Positions 16,660-25,293 of a DNA stretch of 64,000 nucleotides are shown in pieces. Every line of letters starts with the position of its first letter. Within the stretch, counting starts at the first letter, position 1. The translations under genes and the position numbers were made by a program. Below the pieces are notes generated by a model that saw only the letters and a list, made by a program, of their open reading frames with translations, had not been told where the DNA came from and did not search any database. Source of the stretch: Arcobacter sp. CECT 8983 (GTDB lineage: Bacteria > Campylobacterota > Campylobacteria > Campylobacterales > Arcobacteraceae); contig NZ_PDKF01000004.1 in assembly GCF_004118855.1 (NCBI RefSeq), forward strand, positions 397,604 through 461,603, read 5' to 3'.

Positions 16660-18027
16660 ATCAAAAAATTCACACAATTAAATTTACCTGCAAAATTTTT
16701 ATCAAATCTAGAATCTTTGAACTATAATACAATGACAAAAATACAAGAAGAGTCCTTACCTATATCTTTAGAAGGTAAAGATTTAATAGCTCAAGCAAAA
16801 ACAGGTTCTGGTAAAACAGTTGCTTTTTCTATTCCAATTGTAAAAAAATTAAATGTAAGAAAATTTGCAATTCAGTCTTTAGTTTTAGCTCCAACACGAG
16901 AACTTGCTAACCAAATTGCGCAAGAAATTAGAAAAGTAAGTAGGCATATTCATAATGTAAAAGTACTAACTTTATGCGGAGGAGTACCTTATAAACCACA
17001 AGTTGCTTCTTTAAAGCATGGTGCACATATTGTGGTAGCAACTCCAGGTAGAATACTTCAACATATTTTTGAAACAAAAGTAGATTTAAGTGATTTAGAA
17101 ATGCTTGTATTAGATGAAGCAGATAAAATGTTAGATATGGGCTTTTATGAAGATATAACTAAAGTAATAGAAAATATTCCTAAAAATAGACAAACTATGC
17201 TTTTTTCTGCTACATATGAAAAAGATATTGAACAATTAGCAAGTGAAATTACAAAAGAATCTACTTTTATTCAAGATGAATCAGTACATGAAAAACAAAC
17301 TATAAATCAAATAGTTTATGAAGCAAGTGAGACAGAAAAGGATTTATTGATACCTTCTCTTATCTCTTCACAAGAAGCAAAAAGTGTATTAATTTTTTGT
17401 AATACTAAAATAAAATGTGAAGAATTAGCTGATATTTTATATAAAAATGATGTTGATGTTTTAACTTTACATTCTGATTTAGACCAAAGAGAAAGGGATG
17501 AGACTATTATTATGTTCTCAAATAAGTCTTATCCTGTATTAATAGCAACAGATGTTGCCTCAAGAGGTTTAGATATTGATGATATTGATTTAGTTATTAA
17601 CTACGATTTAGCAAAAGATGTAAAAACACATATTCATAGAATTGGAAGAACTGCAAGAGCTGGAAAAAAAGGATTAGCCTTATCTTTTTATGATGAAGAA
17701 TCAAGATATAAGTTAGAGATGATAGAAGATAAGTTTGATGACTTAGTTTATGGAAAAAAAGAAGAAATTGAAGTTTGTAATTATGAAATTGATTGTGATT
17801 TTAGAACACTATTTATAAATAGTGGGAAAAAATTCAAACTTAGAGCAGGGGATATTTTAGGTGCCTTAACTGCTGGACTTGGCTTACCAAAAGATGCAAT
17901 TGGAAAAATTGATATTTTAGAGTTTGTTTCCTATGTTGCAATAAAAAAAGAGTACATAGAACAAGCCTATGAAGGGCTTTGTAGAAATAAAATAAAAGGA
18001 AAATACATTAAGTGTTTTATAAAGTAG
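16660..18027 (+). CDS. dbpA: DEAD-box RNA helicase DbpA, probable AUC start
   Basis: 455 residues if started at the ATC at 16660, close to the 457 of E. coli DbpA. No ATG, GTG or TTG exists between the in-frame stop at 16636 and a TTG at 16717, and starting there would remove the N-terminal Phe and helix of the Q motif, which are present upstream in frame (F-T-Q-L-N-L-P). Motifs: Q motif Y-N-T-M-T-K-I-Q, Walker A A-K-T-G-S-G-K-T, P-T-R-E-L-A, T-P-G-R, D-E-A-D, S-A-T, and R-I-G-R-T-A-R. The C-terminal 75 residues match the DbpA RNA-binding domain (G-D-I-L-G-A-L-T, I-G-K-I-D-I) that recognises 23S rRNA hairpin 92. It acts in large-subunit ribosome assembly. Confidence 0.85.
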   Translation: MKKFTQLNLPAKFLSNLESLNYNTMTKIQEESLPISLEGKDLIAQAKTGSGKTVAFSIPIVKKLNVRKFAIQSLVLAPTRELANQIAQEIRKVSRHIHNVKVLTLCGGVPYKPQVASLKHGAHIVVATPGRILQHIFETKVDLSDLEMLVLDEADKMLDMGFYEDITKVIENIPKNRQTMLFSATYEKDIEQLASEITKESTFIQDESVHEKQTINQIVYEASETEKDLLIPSLISSQEAKSVLIFCNTKIKCEELADILYKNDVDVLTLHSDLDQRERDETIIMFSNKSYPVLIATDVASRGLDIDDIDLVINYDLAKDVKTHIHRIGRTARAGKKGLALSFYDEESRYKLEMIEDKFDDLVYGKKEEIEVCNYEIDCDFRTLFINSGKKFKLRAGDILGALTAGLGLPKDAIGKIDILEFVSYVAIKKEYIEQAYEGLCRNKIKGKYIKCFIK

Positions 18028-18061
18028 TTACTATACTTATGATTAATTTAAGATAGAATCC

Positions 18062-18067
18062 TATAAT
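18062..18067 (+). promoter_or_regulatory. -10 box for the thioredoxin-like/pentapeptide pair
   Basis: A perfect TATAAT stands 21 bp before the ATG at 18089, with AAGGAG at 18078-18083 serving as the ribosome site. The leader would be about 15 bases. Confidence 0.5.
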
Positions 18068-18088
18068 ATTTTCAATAAGGAGTTTGTT

Positions 18089-18475
18089 ATGAAAATAATA
18101 TCTTTACTACTTCTTTTTATCACAATTGCTTTTTCTTCAAGTATTAATTTTGAAGACAATTTAAAGGAAGCAAAAGAAGAGGCTATCAAAAAAAATAGAC
18201 CTTTAATGATTATGTATTCAACACCTACTTGTCCTGAATGCAATTATATGAAGAAAAAAGTTTTCAAAAATGAAGAAGTTAGTTCTTATGTCAATAAAAA
18301 TTTTGTTTCGGTTGTTATGGATATAAATGAAGATAAAAAAGAACTTCCTTTTAAATTTATAGGAATACCTAGTTTCTTTTTTGTAAATGCAAGAACAATG
18401 GAATTATTAGATAAAAGTTTAGGTGGAATGAGAGAAAAAGAGTTTTTAACTGTTTTGGAAAAAGTAAAGAAATAA
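18089..18475 (+). CDS. Periplasmic thioredoxin-like protein
   Basis: 128 residues with an N-terminal signal peptide (M-K-I-I-S-L-L-L-L-F, to about residue 17). The thioredoxin fold is shown by Y-S-T-P-T-C-P-E-C near residue 45 (redox pair C-P-E-C) and the cis-Pro region I-G-I-P-S-F-F-F-V near 91. This resembles the SoxW/thioredoxin_7-like exported disulfide reductases. It is probably periplasmic and reduces or isomerises disulfides. It starts after a good SD and is followed 10 bp later by a secreted pentapeptide-repeat protein that contains several cysteines, a possible but unproven client. Confidence 0.8.
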   Translation: MKIISLLLLFITIAFSSSINFEDNLKEAKEEAIKKNRPLMIMYSTPTCPECNYMKKKVFKNEEVSSYVNKNFVSVVMDINEDKKELPFKFIGIPSFFFVNARTMELLDKSLGGMREKEFLTVLEKVKK

Positions 18476-18485
18476 AGGATATCTT

Positions 18486-19082
18486 ATGAAATATTTTATT
18501 TTGAGTATTCTTTTTATTTCAAGTTTATACTCTTATAACCAAGAAGATTTAGAAAAATATTTAGCTACAAAATCCTGTGAAGAGTGCGATTTATCACTGG
18601 CAAATCTTAGTAATAAAGATTTACAAAACTCTAATTTAGTTGGAGCAAACCTAACAGGTGTAAACTTCCAAAACTCAGATTTAGTAAAATCAAATCTTTG
18701 GGGAACAACTTTAGAGAATGCAAACTTAAATAATACAAATTTAAGAGCTTCAAATTTACAAGCTGCTATTTTGATAAATGTTCAATGTAATAATACAATT
18801 TTAAAAGGTGCAAATTTATCAAATGCTTCTTTAGAAAATCTAAAGTGTGAAAATCTTTCTTTATGGGCTACAAGACTTTTAGATACTAGCTTTGACAATG
18901 TAGATTTTTCAAATGCAGGAGCAGCATACTCTATTTTCGATTCAGTAAATTTTACTGATTTAAAAATAGATGGAGCAATTTTTTGGAATGCAAAAATTTC
19001 AAACTCAACTCTTTCAAAAGAAAAGTGTGAGTATTTACAAAAAGAAGAAGCTATATTGTATGAAAATAGTTGTGAAGATTAA
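18486..19082 (+). CDS. Secreted pentapeptide-repeat protein
   Basis: 198 residues with a signal peptide (M-K-Y-F-I-L-S-I-L-F, to about residue 16). From residue 40 onward the sequence follows the A-(N/D)-L-x-x pattern in many units (N-L-S-N-K, D-L-Q-N-S, N-L-V-G-A, N-L-T-G-V, and so on), which folds as a right-handed four-sided beta helix. Cysteine pairs occur near residues 33-36 and at the C-terminus. Function is unknown; most pentapeptide proteins mediate binding rather than catalysis. It is co-transcribed with the thioredoxin-like gene and overlaps the convergent BrkB gene by 4 bp. Confidence 0.8.
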   Translation: MKYFILSILFISSLYSYNQEDLEKYLATKSCEECDLSLANLSNKDLQNSNLVGANLTGVNFQNSDLVKSNLWGTTLENANLNNTNLRASNLQAAILINVQCNNTILKGANLSNASLENLKCENLSLWATRLLDTSFDNVDFSNAGAAYSIFDSVNFTDLKIDGAIFWNAKISNSTLSKEKCEYLQKEEAILYENSCED

Positions 19083-19882
19083 TTTTTATTTTTCTTCTTT
19101 TCATTAATTTGTTGTATGTTTAGTTTATGACACATTTTCATTCCATACAAATAGATTACCCATGAAATATAAATCCAAAAAAATGAAAATAATAAAATAG
19201 CTAATGAACCATAAATAGTTGTATATGTTTTATTATAAATAACATAATAAATAAATAGATTTTTAGTGATAGAAAGAATTACTAAAGTAAATAGTGATGA
19301 AATGGCAGCTGCTCTTTTATGTACATATCTATTTACACTGAGTTTAAATAATCCAAAAAATACTAACCAAGCAAATGAAAAAGTAATTATCCAATTAAAA
19401 AAACTATTTTCGTAAAAAGATAATGCAATATTAACTGCTGCTAGCATTAAAGGCAAAGTAACTAAGAAAAATAGATAAAAAAAGAATGATGCTAAAAGAG
19501 GTTTTCTTTTTGCCTGATGTATCTTATTTACAATATATTCATAATCTTTAAAAAACATAATAAATACAAATAGCATATATAAAATACCTAACCAACCAAG
19601 TTTATCAGAGTTTGATATATAGTTTTTAAAAGTATTTATAAACTCTTTTGAGTGAGTAGGATTTAAAATATCAAAGGTATATTTAATAAAAATATCCGAG
19701 TAGTTTTGTATAACATCTAAACTTGAGATAATTGCAATAAGTAAAGCTATTATTGGTAAGATGGAAAAAATTGTAAAGAAACTAAGACTTGCTGCATAAT
19801 AAGTTGTATCATCATTAAAAAATGAGTCTAATGCTTTAAGTAAGGTCTTAAGTGGACTCTTTACAATTTCTGGTTCTTTCAT
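19079..19882 (-). CDS. YihY/BrkB family membrane protein
   Basis: 267 residues with about six membrane segments. Family motifs are F-F-N-D-D-T-T-Y-Y-A-A-S-L-S-F-F-T-I-F-S-I-L-P near residues 17-38, L-G-W-L-G-I-L-Y-M near 94, and the C-terminal I-Y-G-S-L-A-I-L-L-F-S-F-F-W-I-Y near 220 with S-W-V-I-Y-L-Y-G. Once called ribonuclease BN in error, these are inner-membrane proteins of uncertain transport role. It lies 9 bp downstream of the GlcD-like gene and is probably in its operon. Confidence 0.85.
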   Translation of the reverse strand: MKEPEIVKSPLKTLLKALDSFFNDDTTYYAASLSFFTIFSILPIIALLIAIISSLDVIQNYSDIFIKYTFDILNPTHSKEFINTFKNYISNSDKLGWLGILYMLFVFIMFFKDYEYIVNKIHQAKRKPLLASFFFYLFFLVTLPLMLAAVNIALSFYENSFFNWIITFSFAWLVFFGLFKLSVNRYVHKRAAAISSLFTLVILSITKNLFIYYVIYNKTYTTIYGSLAILLFSFFWIYISWVIYLYGMKMCHKLNIQQINEKKKNKN

Positions 19883-19891
19883 TTTTATTCT

Positions 19892-21289
19892 TTAGTTAAT
19901 AAGCCCCATTTTAAAAGGATTTAAAATATTTTTAGGGTCAAATGCTTTTTTTATACTTTTAAATAGTTCTATTTCTGCATTATTAAAAGCTATATTCATA
20001 AATGGTGCTTTAGATAAACCAATCCCATGTTCACCTGATAAAGTACCACCCATATCAACAACAAGTTGGAAAATCTCTTCAATAGCCTTGTGTCCATCTT
20101 CCATCTCTTTTTCGTTTGTTTTATCTTTAACCATTACATTAACGTGAATATTTCCATCTCCTGCATGACCAAAACAAGGTACATTGAAACCATATTTTTC
20201 TCCAATTGCATAGATCGCATCAAGTGCTTCAGGAAGTTTTGATCTTGGAACAGAAATATCTTCATTTAGTTTTTTAGTTCCATAAATCATAGTTGCAGGA
20301 CTTGCATTTCTTCTTGCAAACCATAAAGCATTTCCATGAGCTTCATCAGTAGCTTCAATAAAATCAATAGAACCATATTTTGCAAAAGCTTCTTTTAGTG
20401 TAGCTATTTGCGAATCAATTTCAGCTTGGCTTGAACCATCTACATCACCAACTAATATACCACCTGCATTTTCAGGAAGTTCTATTTGAGGAAATTTTTG
20501 TTTTAAAGCTTTAATTACAAGTGCATCTAAGAATTCCATTGCAACAGGATTTGCACCAGCAGCAAGTGATTTAAATACGGCATTCATAGCTGTATTTACA
20601 TCAGGGAAAACACCCATATAAGTTTGTTTAAATTTTGGTTTTGGAATTAGTTTTAAAGTGATTTCCGTAATAACAGCAAGAGTTCCTTCACTTGCAATTA
20701 AGATACCAGCAGTGTTATATCCTGCAACATCTTTAATTGTTTTCTTACCTGCTGCAATAATTTCACCATTTGGTAAAACAGCTCTTAATGCAACAACATA
20801 GTCTTTTGTAATACCATATTTAGCAGCTCTCATTCCACCTGCATTTTCAGATACATTCCCACCTAAAGTAGAGTACTCTTCACTTGCTGGATCTGGTGGA
20901 TAAAATAGTCCTACTTCTTCAACTGCTTTTTGAAATTGCATATTAATAAGTCCAGGTTGAACAACTCCAACCATATTTTCCATATCAATTTCAAGAAGTT
21001 TATTCATATGTCTTTCTAAACTTAAAATAATTCCACCATTTGAAGGTAATGCCCCACCTGTGAAACCACTTCCTGCACCCCTTGGTACAATTACAATTTC
21101 ATGGTCATTGCAATATTTTAATACTTTTGATACATCTTGTTCATCTCTAGGGAAAACAACTGCATCTGGCTCAAATCTCTCTTTTGTTGCATCATAACAA
21201 TAAGCGATTAAATGTGCTTTATCAGCTTTTACATTCTCTTCACCTACAACTGATTTAAAAAAATCAATATGCTCTTTATTTAGTTGCAT
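19892..21289 (-). CDS. FAD-linked oxidase, GlcD/D-lactate dehydrogenase type
   Basis: 465 residues. The N-terminal PCMH-type FAD domain has V-V-P-R-G-A-G-S-G-F-T-G-G-A near residue 70, L-G-G-N-V-S-E-N-A-G-G near 142 and D-V-A-G-Y-N near 187. The C-terminal FAD-oxidase domain has P-C-F-G-H-A-G-D-G-N-I-H-V-N near 378 and L-S-G-E-H-G-I-G near 425, with histidines that hold substrate and metal. It oxidises a 2-hydroxy acid such as D-lactate or glycolate, feeding electrons to the membrane. No GlcE/GlcF neighbours are present, so a single-subunit D-lactate dehydrogenase is more likely. Its start overlaps the preceding gene by 14 bp. Confidence 0.87.
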   Translation of the reverse strand: MQLNKEHIDFFKSVVGEENVKADKAHLIAYCYDATKERFEPDAVVFPRDEQDVSKVLKYCNDHEIVIVPRGAGSGFTGGALPSNGGIILSLERHMNKLLEIDMENMVGVVQPGLINMQFQKAVEEVGLFYPPDPASEEYSTLGGNVSENAGGMRAAKYGITKDYVVALRAVLPNGEIIAAGKKTIKDVAGYNTAGILIASEGTLAVITEITLKLIPKPKFKQTYMGVFPDVNTAMNAVFKSLAAGANPVAMEFLDALVIKALKQKFPQIELPENAGGILVGDVDGSSQAEIDSQIATLKEAFAKYGSIDFIEATDEAHGNALWFARRNASPATMIYGTKKLNEDISVPRSKLPEALDAIYAIGEKYGFNVPCFGHAGDGNIHVNVMVKDKTNEKEMEDGHKAIEEIFQLVVDMGGTLSGEHGIGLSKAPFMNIAFNNAEIELFKSIKKAFDPKNILNPFKMGLIN

Positions 21290-22367
21290 TTTTTAAACCT
21301 AAAATTGTTTTATAATAGTTGTTATAAATCTCACCTTTAACTTCTAAAGCACCAGATTCAAGCTCATCTTCTAATAAAATTTGTTCTTCAGTTCTTTCAT
21401 CATCACCTAAGAATGTTTTTAAGAATCCTAACCAGTTTTCATAATCTAACACAGTATCAAATGCATTTTTTTCAATCTTTTCAATTCTTGTATAAAATGG
21501 CATTTTTTCATCTTGTGTAAAGTTATATGCTAATGAACCTTTTTCTAAAATAGCGAATGTTTTACTGTCAACTATATAAGTAGTACTTCCAATTACAAAG
21601 AAAATTGTTCCAATATTTTGAGTTGCAGCAAACTCTTGAATAGTCTCTTTTGAAGGTAACGGTTCTCCTTCAACTTTTAATTTTGCAGCAAAAAGGTCAG
21701 AGTGTAAAAAGTCATTATCTCTGTATTTTTCTCTTGTAGCTAAAAATGCATCTTGTGATGGAGCGATAATCATAGAAGAGTCATATAAATAGTTTACTGT
21801 TACTTTATCTCCAGTTACAGGTTTTCTATTTGAAGTAGGAATTGCATTTTGCTTAATATCTAAGAATGGAATAATTTTTAGTGTTGAATTATTTGCATTT
21901 GAATCTGTAACATAAGCGTTAGCTACAATAAGTGATTTTCCATTTTCATAAGTATGTTCAATAATTGCACTTTGTCCAACTCTTAGATTTCCTATATTTA
22001 TAGATGCAATTTCTCCATTTGTATTAGAAATTTTTGTATAAATTGGGCTATACTCTAATTTTTTATATTTATTTTCCATAAATTTTGCATTATCAATAGA
22101 GATTAATTCTTCATCAGTTAAAACATAAATATAGTTTAGACCTTTTTCTCCATTTTCAATTTTTAAATCTTTTAACTTCCAACCATTTTTTTTCATTTGT
22201 GTAAATGAAAATTCACCATTACATTGCCCACCATCAAGCTTAGTTGCTTCAATAGTAGAAGGTGTCTTCCAATCTTTTTTATAACAAATAGTAGTTTGTG
22301 CATTTAACCCTTGTGTTAAAACAAAAGTAGATATTGCTGCAATTAAAGTTTTAGATAATAGTTTCAT
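21276..22367 (-). CDS. Secreted PgbA-like protein (plasminogen-binding N-terminal domain)
   Basis: 363 residues with a signal peptide ending near residue 23 (L-N-A-Q). The central part (about 115-300) resembles the PgbA N-terminal domain seen in Helicobacter and relatives: V-G-Q-S-A-I-I-E-H-T-Y, then G-D-K-V-T-V-N-Y-L-Y, I-I-A-P-S-Q-D-A-F-L, H-S-D-L-F-A-A-K-L and T-I-F-F-V-I. Despite the family name, plasminogen binding has been shown only for the Helicobacter proteins, largely through their C-terminal lysines. Here it is probably a periplasmic or surface protein of unknown role. SD AAGGA precedes the ATG. Confidence 0.65.
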   Translation of the reverse strand: MKLLSKTLIAAISTFVLTQGLNAQTTICYKKDWKTPSTIEATKLDGGQCNGEFSFTQMKKNGWKLKDLKIENGEKGLNYIYVLTDEELISIDNAKFMENKYKKLEYSPIYTKISNTNGEIASINIGNLRVGQSAIIEHTYENGKSLIVANAYVTDSNANNSTLKIIPFLDIKQNAIPTSNRKPVTGDKVTVNYLYDSSMIIAPSQDAFLATREKYRDNDFLHSDLFAAKLKVEGEPLPSKETIQEFAATQNIGTIFFVIGSTTYIVDSKTFAILEKGSLAYNFTQDEKMPFYTRIEKIEKNAFDTVLDYENWLGFLKTFLGDDERTEEQILLEDELESGALEVKGEIYNNYYKTILGLKNATK

Positions 22368-22375
22368 TGTTTTCC

Positions 22376-22885
22376 TTAGTTTACTTGTTGAAGTTCTTGA
22401 AGTCTTTGTTTTACTACATCTGCGTGTAGAACTTCAATTTTTTCACCTTTTACAGTTTTTTTCTTTCTAACATTTACTTTTTCCCATTTTTCAGCAATCT
22501 TACCTTCAGGGTTAATAATAAAAGTAGTTCTTACAACTCCCATATTTTCTTTTCCCATGAATTTTTTAAGTTGCCATACTCCATAGTCTTCACACATTTT
22601 TTTATCAGTATCAGCTAATAAAGTAATAGATAGATTATATTTTTCAATAAATTTTCTGTGTTTTGCAGTATCATCAGGACTAACTCCTAAGATAATTGCA
22701 TCTAAGTCATCAAATTCGGCTTCTGCTTCTGTAAAGTCGCAAGCTTCATTTGTACAACCTGGAGTTAAGTCTCTTGGGTAAAAGTATAATACAATCCATT
22801 TACCTTTTAAGTCTCTAGAACAAATTTCAATATCATCTTGATTTGGTGCACAAAACTCTGGTGCTACTTGTCCAACTTCTACCAT
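22376..22885 (-). CDS. bcp: Thiol peroxidase of the Bcp/PrxQ group
   Basis: 169 residues in the AhpC/TSA fold. The active site is F-Y-P-R-D-L-T-P-G-C-T-N-E-A-C-D-F near residues 36-52, with peroxidatic Cys45 and a resolving Cys five residues on, the PrxQ arrangement. Further motifs are I-L-G-V-S-P-D near 66 and V-V-R-T-T-F-I-I near 122. It reduces hydrogen peroxide and organic peroxides using thioredoxin. It stands 8 bp upstream of the PgbA-like gene, and AAGGAG gives a strong start. Confidence 0.9.
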   Translation of the reverse strand: MVEVGQVAPEFCAPNQDDIEICSRDLKGKWIVLYFYPRDLTPGCTNEACDFTEAEAEFDDLDAIILGVSPDDTAKHRKFIEKYNLSITLLADTDKKMCEDYGVWQLKKFMGKENMGVVRTTFIINPEGKIAEKWEKVNVRKKKTVKGEKIEVLHADVVKQRLQELQQVN

Positions 22886-22933
22886 AATAATCTCCTTTTA
22901 ATTAGTTCCCTAATTTATAAATATTTTTTATTT

Positions 22934-23644
22934 CTATTTTTTTATTGCAATAAATGTAGCAAAGTTTACCCATTTAAATAGTATTTCACAATGGTCAAAT
23001 CCTGCGTCAAGTATCATCTTTTTGTTTTCTTCATCAGTATAAGGTATAAGTACATTTTCCAAAGCTTCTCTTTTCTGAGAAATCTCATATTCACTATAGC
23101 CTTGAGTCTTCTTAAATTCATAATACTCATCAATGTATTGTTTACCTAAAACTTTATCAGATGAAATTACTTTTTCACAAAAAATAAAAACACCACCTGG
23201 TTTAAGGCCTTCATAAATTTTTTTTACAAGTTTTTCTCTTTGAAGAGGTCTTATAAATTGAAGTGTATAGTTAGAGATAATTAGCTTTGCATTAGGATAA
23301 TCAATAGTGTGTAAGTCTTCATTTAAAAGTTTAATATCTACTCCAAAAGCTTTACACTTATTAGCTGCTCTTGCAAGCATTGCAGGAGAGTTATCTATAC
23401 CTATTAAGTTTAACTTTTTAGAAGTATGCTTTGATAGTTCTATTAGCGTCGAAGCTGTAGAACATCCTAAGTCATATACAGTATCATCGTCTTCTAAATA
23501 GTTTAGAGCAAAATTTATTGTTAATCGTTGCATCTCTTTATAAAAAGGAACAGAACGATTTAACATATCGTCAAATACTGATGCTACTTCTTCGTCAAAC
23601 TCAAATTGTTTTGTTATTGATTTTTCAAATACCTTATCTGTCAT
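22934..23644 (-). CDS. cmoA: Carboxy-S-adenosyl-L-methionine synthase
   Basis: 236 residues. CmoA features are [13 protein letters not shown]-x-R-S-V-P-F-Y near residues 17-36, [10 protein letters not shown] near 57, [11 protein letters not shown] near 80 and S-N-Y-T-L-Q-F near 124. It converts SAM and prephenate into carboxy-SAM, used by CmoB to make cmo5U34 in the tRNA wobble position. CmoB is not in this window. A -10 box ends 6 bp before the ATG and no Shine-Dalgarno is seen, so the message may be leaderless. Confidence 0.92.
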   Translation of the reverse strand: MTDKVFEKSITKQFEFDEEVASVFDDMLNRSVPFYKEMQRLTINFALNYLEDDDTVYDLGCSTASTLIELSKHTSKKLNLIGIDNSPAMLARAANKCKAFGVDIKLLNEDLHTIDYPNAKLIISNYTLQFIRPLQREKLVKKIYEGLKPGGVFIFCEKVISSDKVLGKQYIDEYYEFKKTQGYSEYEISQKREALENVLIPYTDEENKKMILDAGFDHCEILFKWVNFATFIAIKK

Positions 23645-23650
23645 AGGGAT

Positions 23651-23656
23651 ATTTTA
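23651..23656 (-). promoter_or_regulatory. -10 box six bases before the cmoA ATG
   Basis: On the minus strand GCTAAAAT supplies a TAAAAT -10 element. Only ATCCCT separates it from ATG, and there is no purine-rich ribosome site. Transcription would start at or within a base or two of the start codon. Confidence 0.5.
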
Positions 23657-23695
23657 GCTAAATGAAGTTTAATTATAATTTATCAATTGATTCAA

Positions 23696-24538
23696 TTACT
23701 TTAAAATTTCTCTAGCATTGTTAATATCTTTGTGAATTTGTTCTTTTAACTCTTCAAAAGAATCAAATTTTTTATTATCTCTTATTTTATCAATAAATTC
23801 AATTTGAACTGTTCTATAATTGTTTTTAATAGTTTTATCTAAGATGTGTGTTTCAACTGCAAAGCTACCATCAGTAGTTACTCTATGTCCTAAAAATGTT
23901 ATTGAGTTATGACTTTCTTCAGCAATAATAGTATGTGTAGCATATACACCTTCATTTGGTAATAAAAAGTCATCAACTTTTAGGTTTATAGTAGGTACAA
24001 AACTCTTACTTCCTAAGCCTTGACCTTTTATTTGGTCTCCAAATATTTTATAGTTTTTAGCTAAAAGTTTGTTTGCAAACTTGATATTCCCATCTTTAAG
24101 ATATTCTCTTATAACTCTTGAATGAACAGGAACATCTTCAATTTTGATTTCATCAATTACTATAACTTCTCCATCAAAAAGTTCTTTTAATTGAGGTATA
24201 CAATTTTGTCTATTTTTGCCAAAACAAAAATCAAAGCCTACAACTATTTTTTCTAAATTTGGAAACTCTTCTTTTATAAGGTTTAAAAACTCAACGCCAG
24301 TTAGATGTTTTATGTTTTCAAGTTCATAATAGTAAATAGGGTAAACAGAATACTCTTGTCTATAACTTTTAGGAGTTAAGTTTGCAAAACCAGATTCAAT
24401 AGAAACAATTCCTCCATTTTTGCCAAGTTTATTAAATAGCTTTTGGTGAGCATAATGCATACCATCAAAACCACCTAAAGCAATTGCAGTTATGCTTTTT
24501 TTATTTGTCAAAATAGAAGAGCTCTTCTTCATTTCCAT
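23696..24538 (-). CDS. ribF: Bifunctional riboflavin kinase/FAD synthetase
   Basis: About 280 residues. The start is uncertain: ATG codons at 24538 and 24532 both follow AAGGA (spacings 4 and 10), and a GTG at 24565 has no ribosome site. The FAD synthetase half shows A-L-G-G-F-D-G-M-H-Y-A-H-Q and G-F-D-F-C-F-G-K-N-R near residue 100. The riboflavin kinase half shows G-S-K-S-F-V-P-T-I-N-L near 178 with N-E-G-V-Y-A-T. It makes FMN and then FAD from riboflavin. It overlaps the end of tlyA by about 38 bp and is coupled to it. Confidence 0.87.
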   Translation of the reverse strand: MEMKKSSSILTNKKSITAIALGGFDGMHYAHQKLFNKLGKNGGIVSIESGFANLTPKSYRQEYSVYPIYYYELENIKHLTGVEFLNLIKEEFPNLEKIVVGFDFCFGKNRQNCIPQLKELFDGEVIVIDEIKIEDVPVHSRVIREYLKDGNIKFANKLLAKNYKIFGDQIKGQGLGSKSFVPTINLKVDDFLLPNEGVYATHTIIAEESHNSITFLGHRVTTDGSFAVETHILDKTIKNNYRTVQIEFIDKIRDNKKFDSFEELKEQIHKDINNAREILK

Positions 24539-25217
24539 CTTTTCCTTCAAGTTTACTTTTTGCACAAGCTTTTAGATTCCATCCTAGTAATTTACATGTA
24601 TCCAAAAATTTATCCCTTGATTTAGTGATAGCTTTGATGTCTTTTACAACACCTTTTTTATCTCTTTTTATATTTGTTCCAACTTCAAATTGCGGCTTAA
24701 ATAAAATTATAATTTCATTTTTAGCATGTGAATTTATATCTTCAATAATATTTAAAATAGAGATAAAAGAAACATCACAAGTTACAAGGTCAAACTTTTT
24801 TTCACTTTTAAAAGTTCTAATATCTTGATTTTCATAAAAGACAATTCTTTTATCATCTTTTATTCTTTCATGTAGTTGGTTTGAACCTACATCAACACAA
24901 ACAACATTTTTAACATTTTTTTCTAAAAGTATTTGAGTAAAACCACCTGTACTACTTCCAATATCTAAAGCCTCTTTATTTTCAAGGTTTATATTAAACT
25001 CTTCAATAAAGTATTTTAGTTTATAAGCAGCACGGCTTACATAAAACTCATCTTCTAAAAGTTCTATATTATTATCTTCGTAAATTTTAAAAGATGGTTT
25101 TGTAACTATTTTTCCATCTACTTTTACTTTTTTGGCTTTTATAAGTTCGTTTGCTTTATTTCTACTTTGAATATCAAAATGTTTTGTAAGATATAAATCT
25201 AGTCGCATCTCTTTCAT
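24501..25217 (-). CDS. tlyA: TlyA-type rRNA 2'-O-methyltransferase (hemolysin A family)
   Basis: 238 residues. An S4 RNA-binding domain at about 4-60 (R-L-D-L-Y-L-T-K-H-F, S-R-N-K-A-N-E-L-I) is followed by an FtsJ-like methyltransferase: A-L-D-I-G-S-S-T-G-G-F-T-Q-I-L-L near residue 83, V-V-C-V-D-V-G, D-L-V-T-C-D-V-S-F near 143 and L-F-K-P-Q-F-E near 171. The K-D-K-E catalytic set appears present. It methylates ribose in 16S/23S rRNA, as shown in mycobacteria and Campylobacter. The promoter -10 (TATAAT) ends 6 bp before the ATG at 25217, pointing to a leaderless message; a second in-frame ATG lies three codons on. Confidence 0.88.
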   Translation of the reverse strand: MKEMRLDLYLTKHFDIQSRNKANELIKAKKVKVDGKIVTKPSFKIYEDNNIELLEDEFYVSRAAYKLKYFIEEFNINLENKEALDIGSSTGGFTQILLEKNVKNVVCVDVGSNQLHERIKDDKRIVFYENQDIRTFKSEKKFDLVTCDVSFISILNIIEDINSHAKNEIIILFKPQFEVGTNIKRDKKGVVKDIKAITKSRDKFLDTCKLLGWNLKACAKSKLEGKDGNEEELFYFDK

Positions 25218-25223
25218 TGAGCA

Positions 25224-25287
25224 ATTATAATAAAAAAATACTTCTTCTTTGATTATTTATAGTTATTTTAGTCACTTTGAGTAAAAT
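25224..25287. promoter_or_regulatory. Divergent -10 boxes for leaderless tlyA and yigZ
   Basis: On the minus strand TATAAT (25229 to 25224) ends 6 bp before the tlyA ATG. On the plus strand TAAAAT (25282-25287) ends 6 bp before the yigZ ATG at 25294. Neither gene has a Shine-Dalgarno. The symmetric spacing suggests that both transcripts start at their AUG. Confidence 0.5.
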
Positions 25288-25293
25288 ACAAAA

